Notes: generated by a model not told the origin, from the sequence alone. Counted from the stretch's first letter, positions 14,491 to 23,523 are shown. The stretch is DNA of 53,698 bases from Bacteroides sp. CAG:927 (GCA_000431155.1 HF985658.1:1-53698); one strand, 5' to 3'. Made by a program: numbers and translations.

Positions 14491-16209
14491 TTAATCGGAC
14501 TTACGTGGGTGGGATGCCACGATTATAGCCACATGGTTGGCATAGAACGGGAATGAGACCTTTCCATCCCGGGCTACGGCAGTATTGTCGGTATGGAGAT
14601 CTGTTAGCATCGTTCCGTCAGCAAATACTTCAGCTGTAGGAATAGATTTGTAATTCTCGGGATTAACGCATATCAATACGGTATCTGTGTCGTTGTATCT
14701 GACGCATGTGTGGGTGTTTAGAGTGCGCTGTCTGCCACTGCCAATCACGGGGTTATTAAGGCGTATGTTGCCAAGTTTTCGAACATGTGCGAGAAGTGTT
14801 GAGTCGATGTCGTTCCAATTCATATCCGAACGGAAGGCCTGATCGGAATCAACATTGAAGCGGGCATCGCTGAGCTTGCGTCCGGTTTCATCGCCATAAA
14901 AAATCTGTGCGACACCCGGAGAAAGCAAAAGAGTTGTGATGCAGTCAATCATATTAGCAGAATCGGCGTCGCGATGATATGAGTTATTGAGATAGCTGAA
15001 AGGGTGCCAGCCCGGATTTGCAGCAATGCTGTCGGCATAAGCCTGCCATGTGTAAACAATATTATCAAGGTCACCATGCTTGGGAAAGAAAAAATTAACC
15101 ATACTTGAAAATCCGGCATCAGCATACCCGGACTTACGGTCAATTGACGAATTTTCAAAATCTCCTGTCATATAGAATTTATCTGCCCAACGTGAGGCTG
15201 AATCGGACGGATGTTTTCTTCTCCATGTTGCCAAAGCTTTATTGCAAGCATCATTAAGCTCTTTCCAGCGATTGAGATGAACATTCTCCACGATGTCACA
15301 ACGAAATCCGTCAATACCGAATTCCTCTACCCATGAGGCAATCCATGCCATGAGATATTGCATTGGAGTCCACTCGCGGTCTTTACGCAGATTCAATGCG
15401 GAAGGGTTAACCCATCTGCTGTTCTCGTTCCCCTCCTTTTTCCATTTACGGTGCAAAAATGCCGGTATCCTGACCGGAGACAAGCTCTCATCTTTGAAAT
15501 CGGGCATGCCATAGAGAGTGGCTTCAAGAGGATTATTTTCATCCCAATTTTCATCGGGCATCCTAATCCATCCTCTGCCATACCAACCGTTCCAACCAAG
15601 TCTTTGTGCAAAAAAATTGTCATAGCTCCAGTCTGTGATATGTGCAGCAGCTTCTGTTTCAGACAAACCGGTGTCGGCAAATCCATATTGTACGGCATCA
15701 AGAAGGGTTGGATAGCCGGGATCATTTAAATTTGCGCCAAGCATCACGCGTATTCCCTGCGAATGGAGAGTGTTGACCAACTCGCGAAATTCTTCAACAG
15801 TGCCATAGTTTTTATCAATTTGAGTGTAATCAAGCGGATAATAGCCATGGTAACCGTAATGAGGGAAATCATTGACAGCACCACTACCCGACATCCATCC
15901 GTGAATCTGCTCATAAACATCTGTCATCCAAACCACGCTGATGCCGAGGCGAGTGAAATAGCCGTCGCGTGCTTTCTGAAGCATGCCTTTGAAGTCTCCG
16001 CCATGAAAAGTAGCGGCATTGAGGCGTTCGCTGCCGTAGTCAATGATGCGCCCATAGTTGATGTCGTTGGTTGAGTCACCGTTGCAGAAACGGTCGGTAA
16101 TGACAAAATAGACCGTGGCATTGCACCAAGTGAAATTATCATTTTCCGGAGTTGCCGTCACTGTTGCCGAGAACATCAAAAACAATAGAAGAATAATAAC
16201 CGATTTCAT
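14491..16209 (-). CDS. Secreted GH13 alpha-amylase-like protein, 572 aa
   Basis: Signal peptide MKSVIILLLFLMFSATVTATP, then a GH13 (beta/alpha)8 domain with a C-terminal beta domain. N-terminal FVITDRFCNGDSTND is MalS-like. Region II, GIDGFRCDIVENVH, has the nucleophile Asp, and MTGDFENSS supplies a candidate acid Glu. Region IV may be NSYHRDADS. Region I, normally DxxxNH, reads GANLND, with the conserved Asp and His both changed. The protein is therefore a divergent or altered-specificity member and may act on an unusual alpha-glucan or be weakly active. It has a close-to-consensus promoter. A LuxR-type gene lies 71 bp upstream on the same strand. Confidence 0.8.
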   Translation of the reverse strand: MKSVIILLLFLMFSATVTATPENDNFTWCNATVYFVITDRFCNGDSTNDINYGRIIDYGSERLNAATFHGGDFKGMLQKARDGYFTRLGISVVWMTDVYEQIHGWMSGSGAVNDFPHYGYHGYYPLDYTQIDKNYGTVEEFRELVNTLHSQGIRVMLGANLNDPGYPTLLDAVQYGFADTGLSETEAAAHITDWSYDNFFAQRLGWNGWYGRGWIRMPDENWDENNPLEATLYGMPDFKDESLSPVRIPAFLHRKWKKEGNENSRWVNPSALNLRKDREWTPMQYLMAWIASWVEEFGIDGFRCDIVENVHLNRWKELNDACNKALATWRRKHPSDSASRWADKFYMTGDFENSSIDRKSGYADAGFSSMVNFFFPKHGDLDNIVYTWQAYADSIAANPGWHPFSYLNNSYHRDADSANMIDCITTLLLSPGVAQIFYGDETGRKLSDARFNVDSDQAFRSDMNWNDIDSTLLAHVRKLGNIRLNNPVIGSGRQRTLNTHTCVRYNDTDTVLICVNPENYKSIPTAEVFADGTMLTDLHTDNTAVARDGKVSFPFYANHVAIIVASHPRKSD

Positions 16210-16226
16210 AATAATGCTTTTTGCAG

Positions 16227-16257
16227 CAAAAATACATTCAGGCCATAAACCGTGAAA
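16227..16257 (-). promoter_or_regulatory. Promoter of the GH13 gene
   Basis: TTTC (complement of 16254-16257), a 19-nt spacer and TATTTTTG (complement of 16227-16234) are one base from the consensus. The ATG follows 17 nt later. Confidence 0.6.
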
Positions 16258-16280
16258 TACTGATTTATAACCATAGCCGG

Positions 16281-17054
16281 TTATAAAAGCTTCATGGATA
16301 TAGCTGCAGAAATTGCTTCGGCTGAATTGTTTACGCTTAGTTTGCTTATGATGTTCTGACGGTGCCTATTGACGGTGTTGACACTGATTCCAAGAATAGC
16401 GGCGATCTGCTTACTCAGGTTGCCATTCATAATGAGAGTCATAATCTCTTTTTCACGCGCTGTGAGAATCCGACATTTATCCTGAGTAAAAGAGAAGCGT
16501 TTGATTGCACCAGTGGCGGTGCATATTATGGCCGCCTGTATGTCATCAGTCGGCTTTTGGTCGGGTGATATGGCGTATTTGCACAGAATGAGCCATATCT
16601 TGCCACATGGAGACGGATGAAGCACTTGGGTGGAGTTGTCAACATAGATATACTGACCCTTATAGGATTTTATGCGGAATCGGCTTGTAGCCACATATGT
16701 TTTCTTCTCCGATGCCGACAGGGGGTTGACGAATTTGAAAAATTCATATTCAAGCATTCGTTTTTCCACCAAATCGGCAGGATGTATGCGCGAATAGATT
16801 ACATCCTCGTCGCTTGAATTTTGTTCCGTGCAGTACTGAGGCTCAGAAGTGAGACCCAATAGCCGCGCAAGGCTACCGGAATATATATAGCAATGGTCGG
16901 CCAACGCATCGGTTATGACATAAAGCGCATCACTCACCGATGCCAAGGATTCTATAATGTGTTTATATCTCTGAATCTCGCAATTATCCAGAATTTCATC
17001 TGACAGATGCTGGCTATCATAAATCGCGTTCAGTTCTTTTCTCAGAATATCCAT
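16281..17054 (-). CDS. PAS-like / LuxR-type transcription regulator
   Basis: Residues about 30-165 look like a PAS/PAC sensor fold (VSDALYVITDALADHCYIYSG, then IYSRIHPADLVEKR and FRIKSYKGQYIYVDNSTQVL). Residues about 195-257 are a GerE/LuxR HTH: LTAREKEIMTLIMNGNLSKQ followed by AAILGISVNTVNRHRQNIISKL. The family binds DNA as a dimer through this domain. The start at 17054 (MDILRKEL) is preferred; the codon two residues upstream is TTG. The start lies just past the GNAT stop (17057), so the two are probably one transcript. The signal is unknown; the GH13 gene downstream is a possible target by position only. Confidence 0.8.
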   Translation of the reverse strand: MDILRKELNAIYDSQHLSDEILDNCEIQRYKHIIESLASVSDALYVITDALADHCYIYSGSLARLLGLTSEPQYCTEQNSSDEDVIYSRIHPADLVEKRMLEYEFFKFVNPLSASEKKTYVATSRFRIKSYKGQYIYVDNSTQVLHPSPCGKIWLILCKYAISPDQKPTDDIQAAIICTATGAIKRFSFTQDKCRILTAREKEIMTLIMNGNLSKQIAAILGISVNTVNRHRQNIISKLSVNNSAEAISAAISMKLL

Positions 17055-17056
17055 AA

Positions 17057-17485
17057 TCAACCCAATAATAAATGCAAAACAGGGTAAGGCCGTCCGGCTT
17101 CATCCTTTTCATCTCTGGCTATAATATGAAAGCCTTTTGCCTTATAGAATTCCAACGCGCGGACATTATGTTCATTGACATCAACCCTCGTTGCTCCTCT
17201 CTTTTTAGCAAAATCAATGAGAGCTGTTCCATATCCTTTACCCATGCTATTGCTGTCAATGAAAAGCATCTCTATCGTATCTGAGGCCAGTCCAATAAAT
17301 CCGATTATAGGACCACAATCCATAATGGCGTAGAGATCTACATTGGGAAAATAATCCGGAATCAAAGCCGATTTTATATCGTTAATCACATCATCGGTCA
17401 GAAAATCATGTGTGGCGCGCACAGAACGCTCCCATATTTCTATGAGCGCAGGATAATAATCGTTACGGCATTTCACTATCTTCAT
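17057..17485 (-). CDS. GNAT-family N-acetyltransferase, 142 aa
   Basis: Acetyl-CoA-dependent acetyltransferase fold: motif A is about MLFIDSNSMGKGYGTALIDFA and motif B is NEHNVRALEFYKAKGFHIIA, as in YafP/YjaB-like GNATs. The substrate is unknown. The chosen start, MKIVKCRNDYYPALIEIW at 17485, fits family N-termini. A longer frame from 17554 would run through the hcp terminator hairpin and is rejected. A -7 box ends 4 nt before this ATG, so the mRNA would be leaderless. It is followed within 2 nt by the LuxR-type gene. Confidence 0.85.
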   Translation of the reverse strand: MKIVKCRNDYYPALIEIWERSVRATHDFLTDDVINDIKSALIPDYFPNVDLYAIMDCGPIIGFIGLASDTIEMLFIDSNSMGKGYGTALIDFAKKRGATRVDVNEHNVRALEFYKAKGFHIIARDEKDEAGRPYPVLHLLLG

Positions 17486-17489
17486 TCTG

Positions 17490-17497
17490 CAAAAATA
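17490..17497 (-). promoter_or_regulatory. -7 element directly before the GNAT gene
   Basis: TATTTTTG on minus, four bases upstream of the ATG at 17485. A start of transcription about five bases past the box would coincide with the ATG. Confidence 0.5.
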
Positions 17498-17546
17498 CTG
17501 ATTTTTATGAGCCAAGACACAATCTTGAGTATAATAACAGATACAT

Positions 17547-17574
17547 AAAAGCACCCCGGCGGAAGCCGAGGTGC
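17547..17574 (-). terminator. Terminator of the cupin-hcp operon
   Basis: On the minus strand GCACCTCGG and CCGGGGTGC form a 9-bp stem (with one G-T pair) around CTTCCG and are followed by TTTTA. It lies 48 nt past the hcp stop. Confidence 0.75.
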
Positions 17575-17621
17575 AACAGTGTATGCCATGAGCAACAAAA
17601 AGCGAAAGCGGGAAATAAAGT

Positions 17622-19271
17622 TTATCCGATAAGTGTGTGGATATCCTGCTGTACGTTGGTAATGGTGCCGATATGGAATTTATCCTGAAGCACCTTGAGA
17701 ATATCGGGGGTGAAGAACGCCGGCAAGGTGGGGCCGGTGTGAATGTTTCTCACTCCAAATGCAAGCAGAGCGAGCAGCACTATAACGGCTTTCTGCTCAT
17801 ACCATGCAATATTGTACACTATAGGCAGTTGGTTGACATCTTTAAGTCCCAGTGCATCGCGTAAGGCAAGAGCTATGCGCACGAGGGAGTAAGAGTCGTT
17901 GCACTGTCCGGCATCAAGAACACGTGGCACGCCTTCTATATCACCAAGAGGCAGCTTGTTGTAACGATACTTGGCGCATCCGGCGGTGAGTATGACGCAA
18001 TCGTTCGGAAGTGCCTGAGCGAAGTTGGTGTAATAGTCGCGAGAGGGGAAGCGGCCATCACATCCGGCCATAACGACAAATTTGCGTATCTTGCCACGCT
18101 TAATGAGGTCAAGTATTTTCGGCGCAAGCTCAATGACCTGATGATGAGCGAAACCGCCAATAATCTCACCATGCTCAATGGCTGTGGGAGGAGGACACTT
18201 CTGTGCATGAGCAATGAGCTGAGAAAAGTCTTTAGGCTTGCCATCATGTGCCTGAGGTATGTGATGCGTTCCGGGCATTCCCACTACACCTGTAGTATAT
18301 ACACGGTTGAGATATGTGCAATTTTTGCGCGGTGGCACTATGCAATTAGAGGTGAAAAGGAAAACACCGTTGAATGATTCAAATTCATCGGTCTGTTTCC
18401 ACCACGCATTGCCATAGTTACCTGCAAAATGAGGGTATTTTTTGAATGCAGGATAGTATTGAGCAGGAAGCATTTCGGAATGAGTGTAAACATCCACTCC
18501 TTTGTCGGCGGATTGCTCCAAGAGCTCCTCAAGATCCTTAAGGTCATGACCGCTTATAAGTATGCCCGGACGATTGCGCACACCTATATCAACCTTTGTT
18601 ATTTCAGGGTTGCCATAGGTGTGGGTATTTGCTGTGTCAATAAGTGCCATAACCTTGACACCTCCCTCGCCAACATTAAGAACAAGCGAAAACAGTTCAT
18701 CAGGGTCAATATCGGGACGAGCCGTTTCGGCCATAGCATTTTCTATTATGGCATATACATCATCATCCTCAAATCCGAGATTAGCCGCATGACGCGCATA
18801 GGCGGCCATGCCTTTACAACCATAAATGGCAAGCTGCTTAAGACCACGAATATCAGGGTTTTCTTCGGCAAGCACACCGGTGAATGGTTCAGATTTTTCA
18901 GCATCTTCAGGAGAAGCATAAAATTCTACCTGAGGAAGATCAGGAAGCTCTATGCCCTGTTTCTTGGCTGTACCGGCAAGTAGATTTTTAATTTGAAATG
19001 CACGCCGGATGAAATCATCCAAAAATGCATTATCAAAATTGGCATTGGTGATAGTGGTGAAGAGAGCGTCAATCACGAAATGGCTTGCATCACAAGACGG
19101 CTCACCTTTGGTTCTGAGAGCACGATTGATTATAGATATACCACGCACCGCATAAAGCAGCAAATCCATGCGTGCAGAAGTTTCGGGATGCTTACCACAT
19201 ACACCCAGCATGGTGCATCCGGTGCCCCGTGCCGTTTCCTGGCACTGATAGCAAAACATAGGGTTGCCCAT
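17622..19271 (-). CDS. hcp: Hybrid cluster protein / hydroxylamine reductase
   Basis: Cytoplasmic Fe-S/oxo cluster protein of about 550 aa, used in nitrosative stress (NO or hydroxylamine reduction, protein nitrosation). The N-terminal cluster motif is FCYQCQETARGTGCTMLGVCGK (res. 6-27, C-x2-C-x8-C-x5-C). Hybrid-cluster ligands are seen in GHDLKDLEELLEQS, FTSNCIVPP, GCAKYRYNK and DAGQCNDSYS. It has the length and domain order of class I Hcp. The cupin gene lies 3 nt upstream in the same operon. A 7-bp inverted repeat in the divergent upstream region may be the site of an NO- or redox-responsive regulator. No hcr partner is nearby. Confidence 0.95.
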   Translation of the reverse strand: MGNPMFCYQCQETARGTGCTMLGVCGKHPETSARMDLLLYAVRGISIINRALRTKGEPSCDASHFVIDALFTTITNANFDNAFLDDFIRRAFQIKNLLAGTAKKQGIELPDLPQVEFYASPEDAEKSEPFTGVLAEENPDIRGLKQLAIYGCKGMAAYARHAANLGFEDDDVYAIIENAMAETARPDIDPDELFSLVLNVGEGGVKVMALIDTANTHTYGNPEITKVDIGVRNRPGILISGHDLKDLEELLEQSADKGVDVYTHSEMLPAQYYPAFKKYPHFAGNYGNAWWKQTDEFESFNGVFLFTSNCIVPPRKNCTYLNRVYTTGVVGMPGTHHIPQAHDGKPKDFSQLIAHAQKCPPPTAIEHGEIIGGFAHHQVIELAPKILDLIKRGKIRKFVVMAGCDGRFPSRDYYTNFAQALPNDCVILTAGCAKYRYNKLPLGDIEGVPRVLDAGQCNDSYSLVRIALALRDALGLKDVNQLPIVYNIAWYEQKAVIVLLALLAFGVRNIHTGPTLPAFFTPDILKVLQDKFHIGTITNVQQDIHTLIG

Positions 19272-19274
19272 AGG

Positions 19275-19607
19275 TCAGTCGTGTTTGATTTTAACAAGCA
19301 TGATTTTGGCATCAGTAACGGCATGCACTGAGTGAGGCACACCATTGCCCATAAGAATAAATTCTCCTTTGTGAAGATGCAGAGGTTTGTCAATCATAGT
19401 AAATATAACCTCACCTTCAAGTACGTTTACCATAACCTCAGCAGGAGCGACATGAGTGGCAAAATCCTGCCCGGCGGAAAAGGCAAGCAAAGATATACCA
19501 CCATTGCTGTTACCCATAATTTCTTTGAACTCTACCTTAGATGCATGTTTCTCAATCTGAGATGCAAGAGGAAATATTTCCCCGAATTTGTAATCTGTTT
19601 TCAACAT
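19275..19607 (-). CDS. Small cupin-domain protein, 110 aa
   Basis: A single cupin barrel. Motif 1 is THVAPAEVMVNVLEGEVIFTM (THxxP...E...G form) and motif 2 is KGEFILMGNGVPHSVHA, with the metal-binding His. There is no signal peptide. The start at 19607 (MLKTDYKF) is preferred over the extension to 19655, which is poorly conserved in appearance. It lies 3 nt upstream of hcp, so a role in NO or redox stress is inferred from the operon. The substrate is unknown. Confidence 0.8.
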   Translation of the reverse strand: MLKTDYKFGEIFPLASQIEKHASKVEFKEIMGNSNGGISLLAFSAGQDFATHVAPAEVMVNVLEGEVIFTMIDKPLHLHKGEFILMGNGVPHSVHAVTDAKIMLVKIKHD

Positions 19608-19722
19608 AACGGTGGATCTATTAAATAATAATTCATTCGGTTGAGCATACAACAATAGGGAAAGAATATAAGTTCACATGCGCCCTGCGGGTATGGCTGC
19701 GCAATGCAATGAACAGTTGATT

Positions 19723-19747
19723 TTTCACCGATGTTATTATGGTGAAA
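19723..19747. promoter_or_regulatory. Inverted repeat between hcp operon and DUF488 gene
   Basis: TTTCACC (19723-19729) and GGTGAAA (19741-19747) are perfect inverted arms with an 11-nt spacer, centred in the divergent region and ending 16 nt before the DUF488 ATG. A shared operator for a stress regulator is the likely reading. It does not match a canonical FNR or CRP box. Confidence 0.45.
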
Positions 19748-19763
19748 CATATCAATACATCAA

Positions 19764-20132
19764 ATGACAGAAATCAAAATAAAAAGAGCATACGAAACGC
19801 CTGATGCGACAGACGGTTACAGGATATTGGTGGACAGATTATGGCCGCGCGGACTGACACATGAACGCCTCGACTGCAAGTATTGGGCAAAGGATATAGC
19901 TCCGTCAACCGAACTTCGCGAATGGTTTCACGGTGATGCAGCAAATCGCTGGACGGAATTTGTGGTGAAGTACAAGAACGAGCTGAGGAAGAATCCTGAT
20001 TTTGAGAATTTTCTCAAAACAGTGAAATCTTATCCGGTTGTGACATTTGTATTCGCATCAAAAGATGTGAACCATAATGAGGCATCGGTGCTACAGAATC
20101 TATGCAATGAACTTATCAACGGCACGCACTGA
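19764..20132 (+). CDS. DUF488 (YeaO-like) protein, 122 aa
   Basis: Clear DUF488 family: IKRAYETPDATDGYRILVDR followed by LWPRGLTHE, KYWAKDIAPSTELREWFHGD and YPVVTFVFASKDVNHNEASVL. The family has conserved Arg/Trp/Asp residues but no established biochemical role; members are often near stress and redox genes. Here it is divergent from cupin-hcp and shares the inverted repeat at 19723-19747. It ends 10 bp before the convergent cbiB gene, with no obvious terminator between. Confidence 0.85.
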   Translation: MTEIKIKRAYETPDATDGYRILVDRLWPRGLTHERLDCKYWAKDIAPSTELREWFHGDAANRWTEFVVKYKNELRKNPDFENFLKTVKSYPVVTFVFASKDVNHNEASVLQNLCNELINGTH

Positions 20133-20142
20133 CGGAATATTG

Positions 20143-21066
20143 TCAAACACACAGTATGGCTACCACTATCAAAAGGGCGAGAATCTCAGCTGCGCGGTTA
20201 ACACGAATGGCAGTGCGCATATCGGCAGTGGTGAGTAATCGTGGGTTTGTGCCTATGTAAGGCTTGTAAATTTCTTGGCCAAAGTAAATGTGGGTGCCAC
20301 CGAAACGGCAATCAAGAATGGCGGCAAGGGCAGCTTCGGGATAACCGGAGTTGGGACTGGCATGTTGCCTGCCATAGCGCAATACAAACGGAATAAGATT
20401 TAATTTGCCGGCACCGAGAAGCATAAGGAAAGCCGTGATTCGCGCCGGAATGAAATTAGCCACATCATCTATCCTTGCCGCAAAACGGCCAAAAAGAAGA
20501 TAACGCGGCGACTTATAACCTATCATGGAATCAAGGGTGTTGACCATTTTGTAAGCCAACATGCCCGGAATGCCAAGGAGTGCGTACCAGAAAAGCGGTG
20601 CAATGACACCATCGCTAAGATTTTCGGCAAGTGTTTCAAGCGCAGCGGTGCGAACTTCGTTGGCTGAAAGCGTGGAGGTGTCGCGCCCGACAATCCTCGC
20701 AACCTGACGGCGGCCTTCTTCAAGCGAACGGTCGCAGGCCTCAAATACCATTCTGACTTCGCGCACAAGGGTAGTGCCTGCGAGACAATAAAATACCAAA
20801 ACGGATTCAACGGCTATTTTTATCCACAGCCAAGGGGAAAGCCAATGGATAAGAAAAGCACACAACAGATAAACGCCTACGATCAATGACACAGCCATGA
20901 AAGCGCCCTTGGCAACACGATGAGAGCCGTGGTTCAGCTTATGCTCCAATAACGAAATGGTTTTACCGAACAGGACAACAGGATGCGGCAACCGCGCCGG
21001 ATCTCCGAAAACAAAGTCAAGAATCCAGCCTATGACAAGAGGCAAAGGAGCTATAATCCAATCCAT
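20143..21066 (-). CDS. cbiB: Adenosylcobinamide-phosphate synthase
   Basis: Inner-membrane enzyme that attaches (R)-1-aminopropan-2-ol phosphate to adenosylcobyric acid. Motifs include GWILDFVFGDPARLPHPVVLFGK at the N-terminus, AALETLAENLSDGVIAPLFW, YKMVNTLDSMIGYK and RYGRQHASPNSGYPEAALA, all typical of CbiB/CobD(Pseudomonas). It has 307 aa and about five membrane helices. It is last in the cbiA-pduO-cbiP-cobD-cbiB operon, and its start overlaps cobD by 16 nt. It uses the product of the neighbouring decarboxylase. Confidence 0.95.
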   Translation of the reverse strand: MDWIIAPLPLVIGWILDFVFGDPARLPHPVVLFGKTISLLEHKLNHGSHRVAKGAFMAVSLIVGVYLLCAFLIHWLSPWLWIKIAVESVLVFYCLAGTTLVREVRMVFEACDRSLEEGRRQVARIVGRDTSTLSANEVRTAALETLAENLSDGVIAPLFWYALLGIPGMLAYKMVNTLDSMIGYKSPRYLLFGRFAARIDDVANFIPARITAFLMLLGAGKLNLIPFVLRYGRQHASPNSGYPEAALAAILDCRFGGTHIYFGQEIYKPYIGTNPRLLTTADMRTAIRVNRAAEILALLIVVAILCV

Positions 21067-22055
21067 TGTGAGACAGCTTTGATGAGTAATTCATTTTCAG
21101 GAATGGTTTGTGCCGCAACACGGAAATGAGCAGGCGAAAGGCCATGAAAATTGGAGGCATCACGTATAAGGATACCATAGTTGCTAACAAGCCATTCTTT
21201 TAAATCGGCTGCCGTGCCATGAGGCAAGCGACATAAGATGAAATTGCAATCAGTAGGAGAGACAGCTATGCCAAGCTGCTGAAACCGGGCAGAAAGCATC
21301 AACCCCTGATTGTGGAGCATAGCAGCATCAATGGGATAATCAGCCTTGTGCTCAACAAGATATTTGGCAGCGGCTATGGCCACACTGCTGACACTCCATG
21401 GCTTGAGGTACTCTGCGAGCCGATCCACACACCCTATGGCATAACCTATGCGCAATCCGGGAACTGCAAACCGCTTGGTAAGCGATGAGAGCATAATGAC
21501 ATTGCCACGCTCAACCGATTGCTGCGGAGTGAGCACAGGAAGAAGCGTATAGTCGGCATAAGCCTGATCCACAACAAAAAGCGTGGATGGATAAGCAGAG
21601 ACAATGTCCAAAATATGCTCACGGGGGGTGACATGTCCTGTGGGATTGGCAGGATTGCATATCCACACCAAATCAGGAGAGACTTTCATAGCCTCGGCCA
21701 AAGATTCATGCCACGAAACGATGAGATGATTGAGGGCACAAGCATCCTCGTATTCACGAAATGCCGGAGCCACTATGGCAGCCCGCTTGTCGCGCATCAT
21801 CTGGGCAATGATATAAATGCACTCAGTGGCGCCATTGGTAACCAATAGGTGTCGGGCATCGATTCCGGCTTCTGCGGCAAACATGCTCTCCAGAGAGTAT
21901 GCACGTGGCTCGGGGTAATGAAGAATGTCATCGCCACAGGCGGCCAGATGCGCCAATAGAGCGGTATGGTCCACCCGGCTGAATATATTGGAGCTGAAAT
22001 TATGCTTCACTATTCCGGGGAAACGGAATAAATCATCGCCGTGTCCGTCAATCAT
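21051..22055 (-). CDS. cobD: L-threonine-O-3-phosphate decarboxylase
   Basis: PLP enzyme of the aminotransferase class I/II fold, making (R)-1-aminopropan-2-ol phosphate for CbiB. LLVTNGATECIYI, WICNPANPTGHVTP, VVDQAYADY and the PLP-Lys motif SLTKRFAVPGLRIGYA are clear. HisC paralogues are related, but the B12 context and position before cbiB favour CobD. The start at 22055 (MIDGHGDDLFRFPG) overlaps the cbiP stop by 8 nt; the longer frame to 22184 lies inside cbiP and is rejected. The 334 aa are close to the usual 350-365. Confidence 0.9.
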   Translation of the reverse strand: MIDGHGDDLFRFPGIVKHNFSSNIFSRVDHTALLAHLAACGDDILHYPEPRAYSLESMFAAEAGIDARHLLVTNGATECIYIIAQMMRDKRAAIVAPAFREYEDACALNHLIVSWHESLAEAMKVSPDLVWICNPANPTGHVTPREHILDIVSAYPSTLFVVDQAYADYTLLPVLTPQQSVERGNVIMLSSLTKRFAVPGLRIGYAIGCVDRLAEYLKPWSVSSVAIAAAKYLVEHKADYPIDAAMLHNQGLMLSARFQQLGIAVSPTDCNFILCRLPHGTAADLKEWLVSNYGILIRDASNFHGLSPAHFRVAAQTIPENELLIKAVSQWIGL

Positions 22056-23523
22056 CGCGTCCCATGATTTTATACAGTGCATCAATGTCGATATAGGTGC
22101 GGAGTTCGCGAGCCAAGGCATTGTACTGAGATTGTTTGTACTCGGAATAATCAAATGTGCGTTGGGAATCACCACATGAAACATGGGGGGAGAGCAACGA
22201 TGATATTACGGCAGGATTGTCAAGCACGCCGTGGATATAACTTCCCCAGCAGCCAACAGAGACACGACATCCATCGGAAGTGCCATCGGCCAAGCGCACA
22301 AAAGGTTCACCCCCGTGCAACGAGGTTTGTCCCATGTGGATTTCATAACCTTGGCAAAGAGAGCCATCATAGCAAAACTCTACCTGCCGTGTGACTTTTT
22401 GGCCGGTGAGGTCGGTGACAACCGGAAGGAGCCCCAATCCGGCAATGGACCGCATATCACCTTCCACGCCATCCGGGTCGTGCACCTCAAGCCCCATCAT
22501 CTGGAAGCCGCCGCATATACCGACAACTGAACAGCCCCGACGATGGGCACGAATCACGGCATCGGCCACACCGTTTGTTTTCAACTCATAAAGATCGGCG
22601 ATAGTGGATTTGCTTCCCGGAATAATAATTATGTCGGCATGCGCAATCTCGGCCACGTTGTTGGTGTAGAAAAGATGAACGCGGGGGTCTTTTTCTATGG
22701 CATCAAAATCAGTGAAATTGGATATGTGACGAAGAAGCACGACAGCGATATTGATCTTGTTGTCACAGGATGCCTCCCTGTGTTTTTTGTCAAGCGAAAC
22801 GGAGTCTTCCTCTTCAATATGAATGTCATTGAGATAAGGCACGACACCAAGCACAGGGACATTACAAATCTGCTCCATGAGTTTACGACCTGAATCAAAC
22901 AGCCGCATATCACCACGGAATTTATTGACGATGATACCTTTTATACGTTTGCGATCGGACTCGTCCTGAAGCATTATACTGCCGTAAACACTTGCGAACA
23001 CGCCTCCGCGATCAATATCAGCAACTAAAATGACATCAGCATTGGCATACCGCGCCATAGACATATTAACGAGGTCCGTTGCACGAATATTGATTTCAGC
23101 AATACTACCGGCTCCCTCCATAACAATGGGATTATAGCAAGCTGCGAGCCGGTCAAACGCCTTGTGAACCTCGCGGCGAAGTTCTTCCCTACCCTCAACG
23201 CGAAAATATTCGTAAGCGTTGCGATTGCCTATAGGCTTGCCGTTAAGCACCACCTGAGAGGTCTTGTCACTGGATGGCTTGAGAAGCAACGGGTTCATGT
23301 CGGTGCAACATGGTATGCCGGCAGCCTCGGCCTGCACTGCCTGAGCACGACCAATCTCCTTGCCATCGGGAGTGGCGTAGGAATTCAATGCCATGTTCTG
23401 GGCCTTGAATGGAGCCGGAGAATAACCGTCTTCCAGAAAAATACGGCATAGACCGGTAGTTATTATGCTTTTGCCAACATCACTGCCCGTACCGGCAAGC
23501 ATTATGGGGTGCAAATGTTTCAT
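22048..23523 (-). CDS. cbiP: Adenosylcobyric acid synthase (glutamine-hydrolysing)
   Basis: Amidates four side chains of adenosylcobyrinate a,c-diamide. The N-terminal dethiobiotin-synthetase-like ATPase has the P-loop-like AGTGSDVGKSIITTG (res. 10-24), FKAQNMALNSY and EGAGSIAEIN. The C-terminal class I glutamine amidotransferase has GICGGFQMMG with the nucleophile Cys. It has 491 aa, as in CobQ/CbiP. Its ATG overlaps the adenosyltransferase stop by 4 nt. Confidence 0.95.
   Translation of the reverse strand: MKHLHPIMLAGTGSDVGKSIITTGLCRIFLEDGYSPAPFKAQNMALNSYATPDGKEIGRAQAVQAEAAGIPCCTDMNPLLLKPSSDKTSQVVLNGKPIGNRNAYEYFRVEGREELRREVHKAFDRLAACYNPIVMEGAGSIAEINIRATDLVNMSMARYANADVILVADIDRGGVFASVYGSIMLQDESDRKRIKGIIVNKFRGDMRLFDSGRKLMEQICNVPVLGVVPYLNDIHIEEEDSVSLDKKHREASCDNKINIAVVLLRHISNFTDFDAIEKDPRVHLFYTNNVAEIAHADIIIIPGSKSTIADLYELKTNGVADAVIRAHRRGCSVVGICGGFQMMGLEVHDPDGVEGDMRSIAGLGLLPVVTDLTGQKVTRQVEFCYDGSLCQGYEIHMGQTSLHGGEPFVRLADGTSDGCRVSVGCWGSYIHGVLDNPAVISSLLSPHVSCGDSQRTFDYSEYKQSQYNALARELRTYIDIDALYKIMGRDD

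Noticed and set aside
17486..17554. Longer N-terminus for the GNAT gene
   Set aside because: It begins inside the hcp terminator stem and spans the GNAT -7 box.
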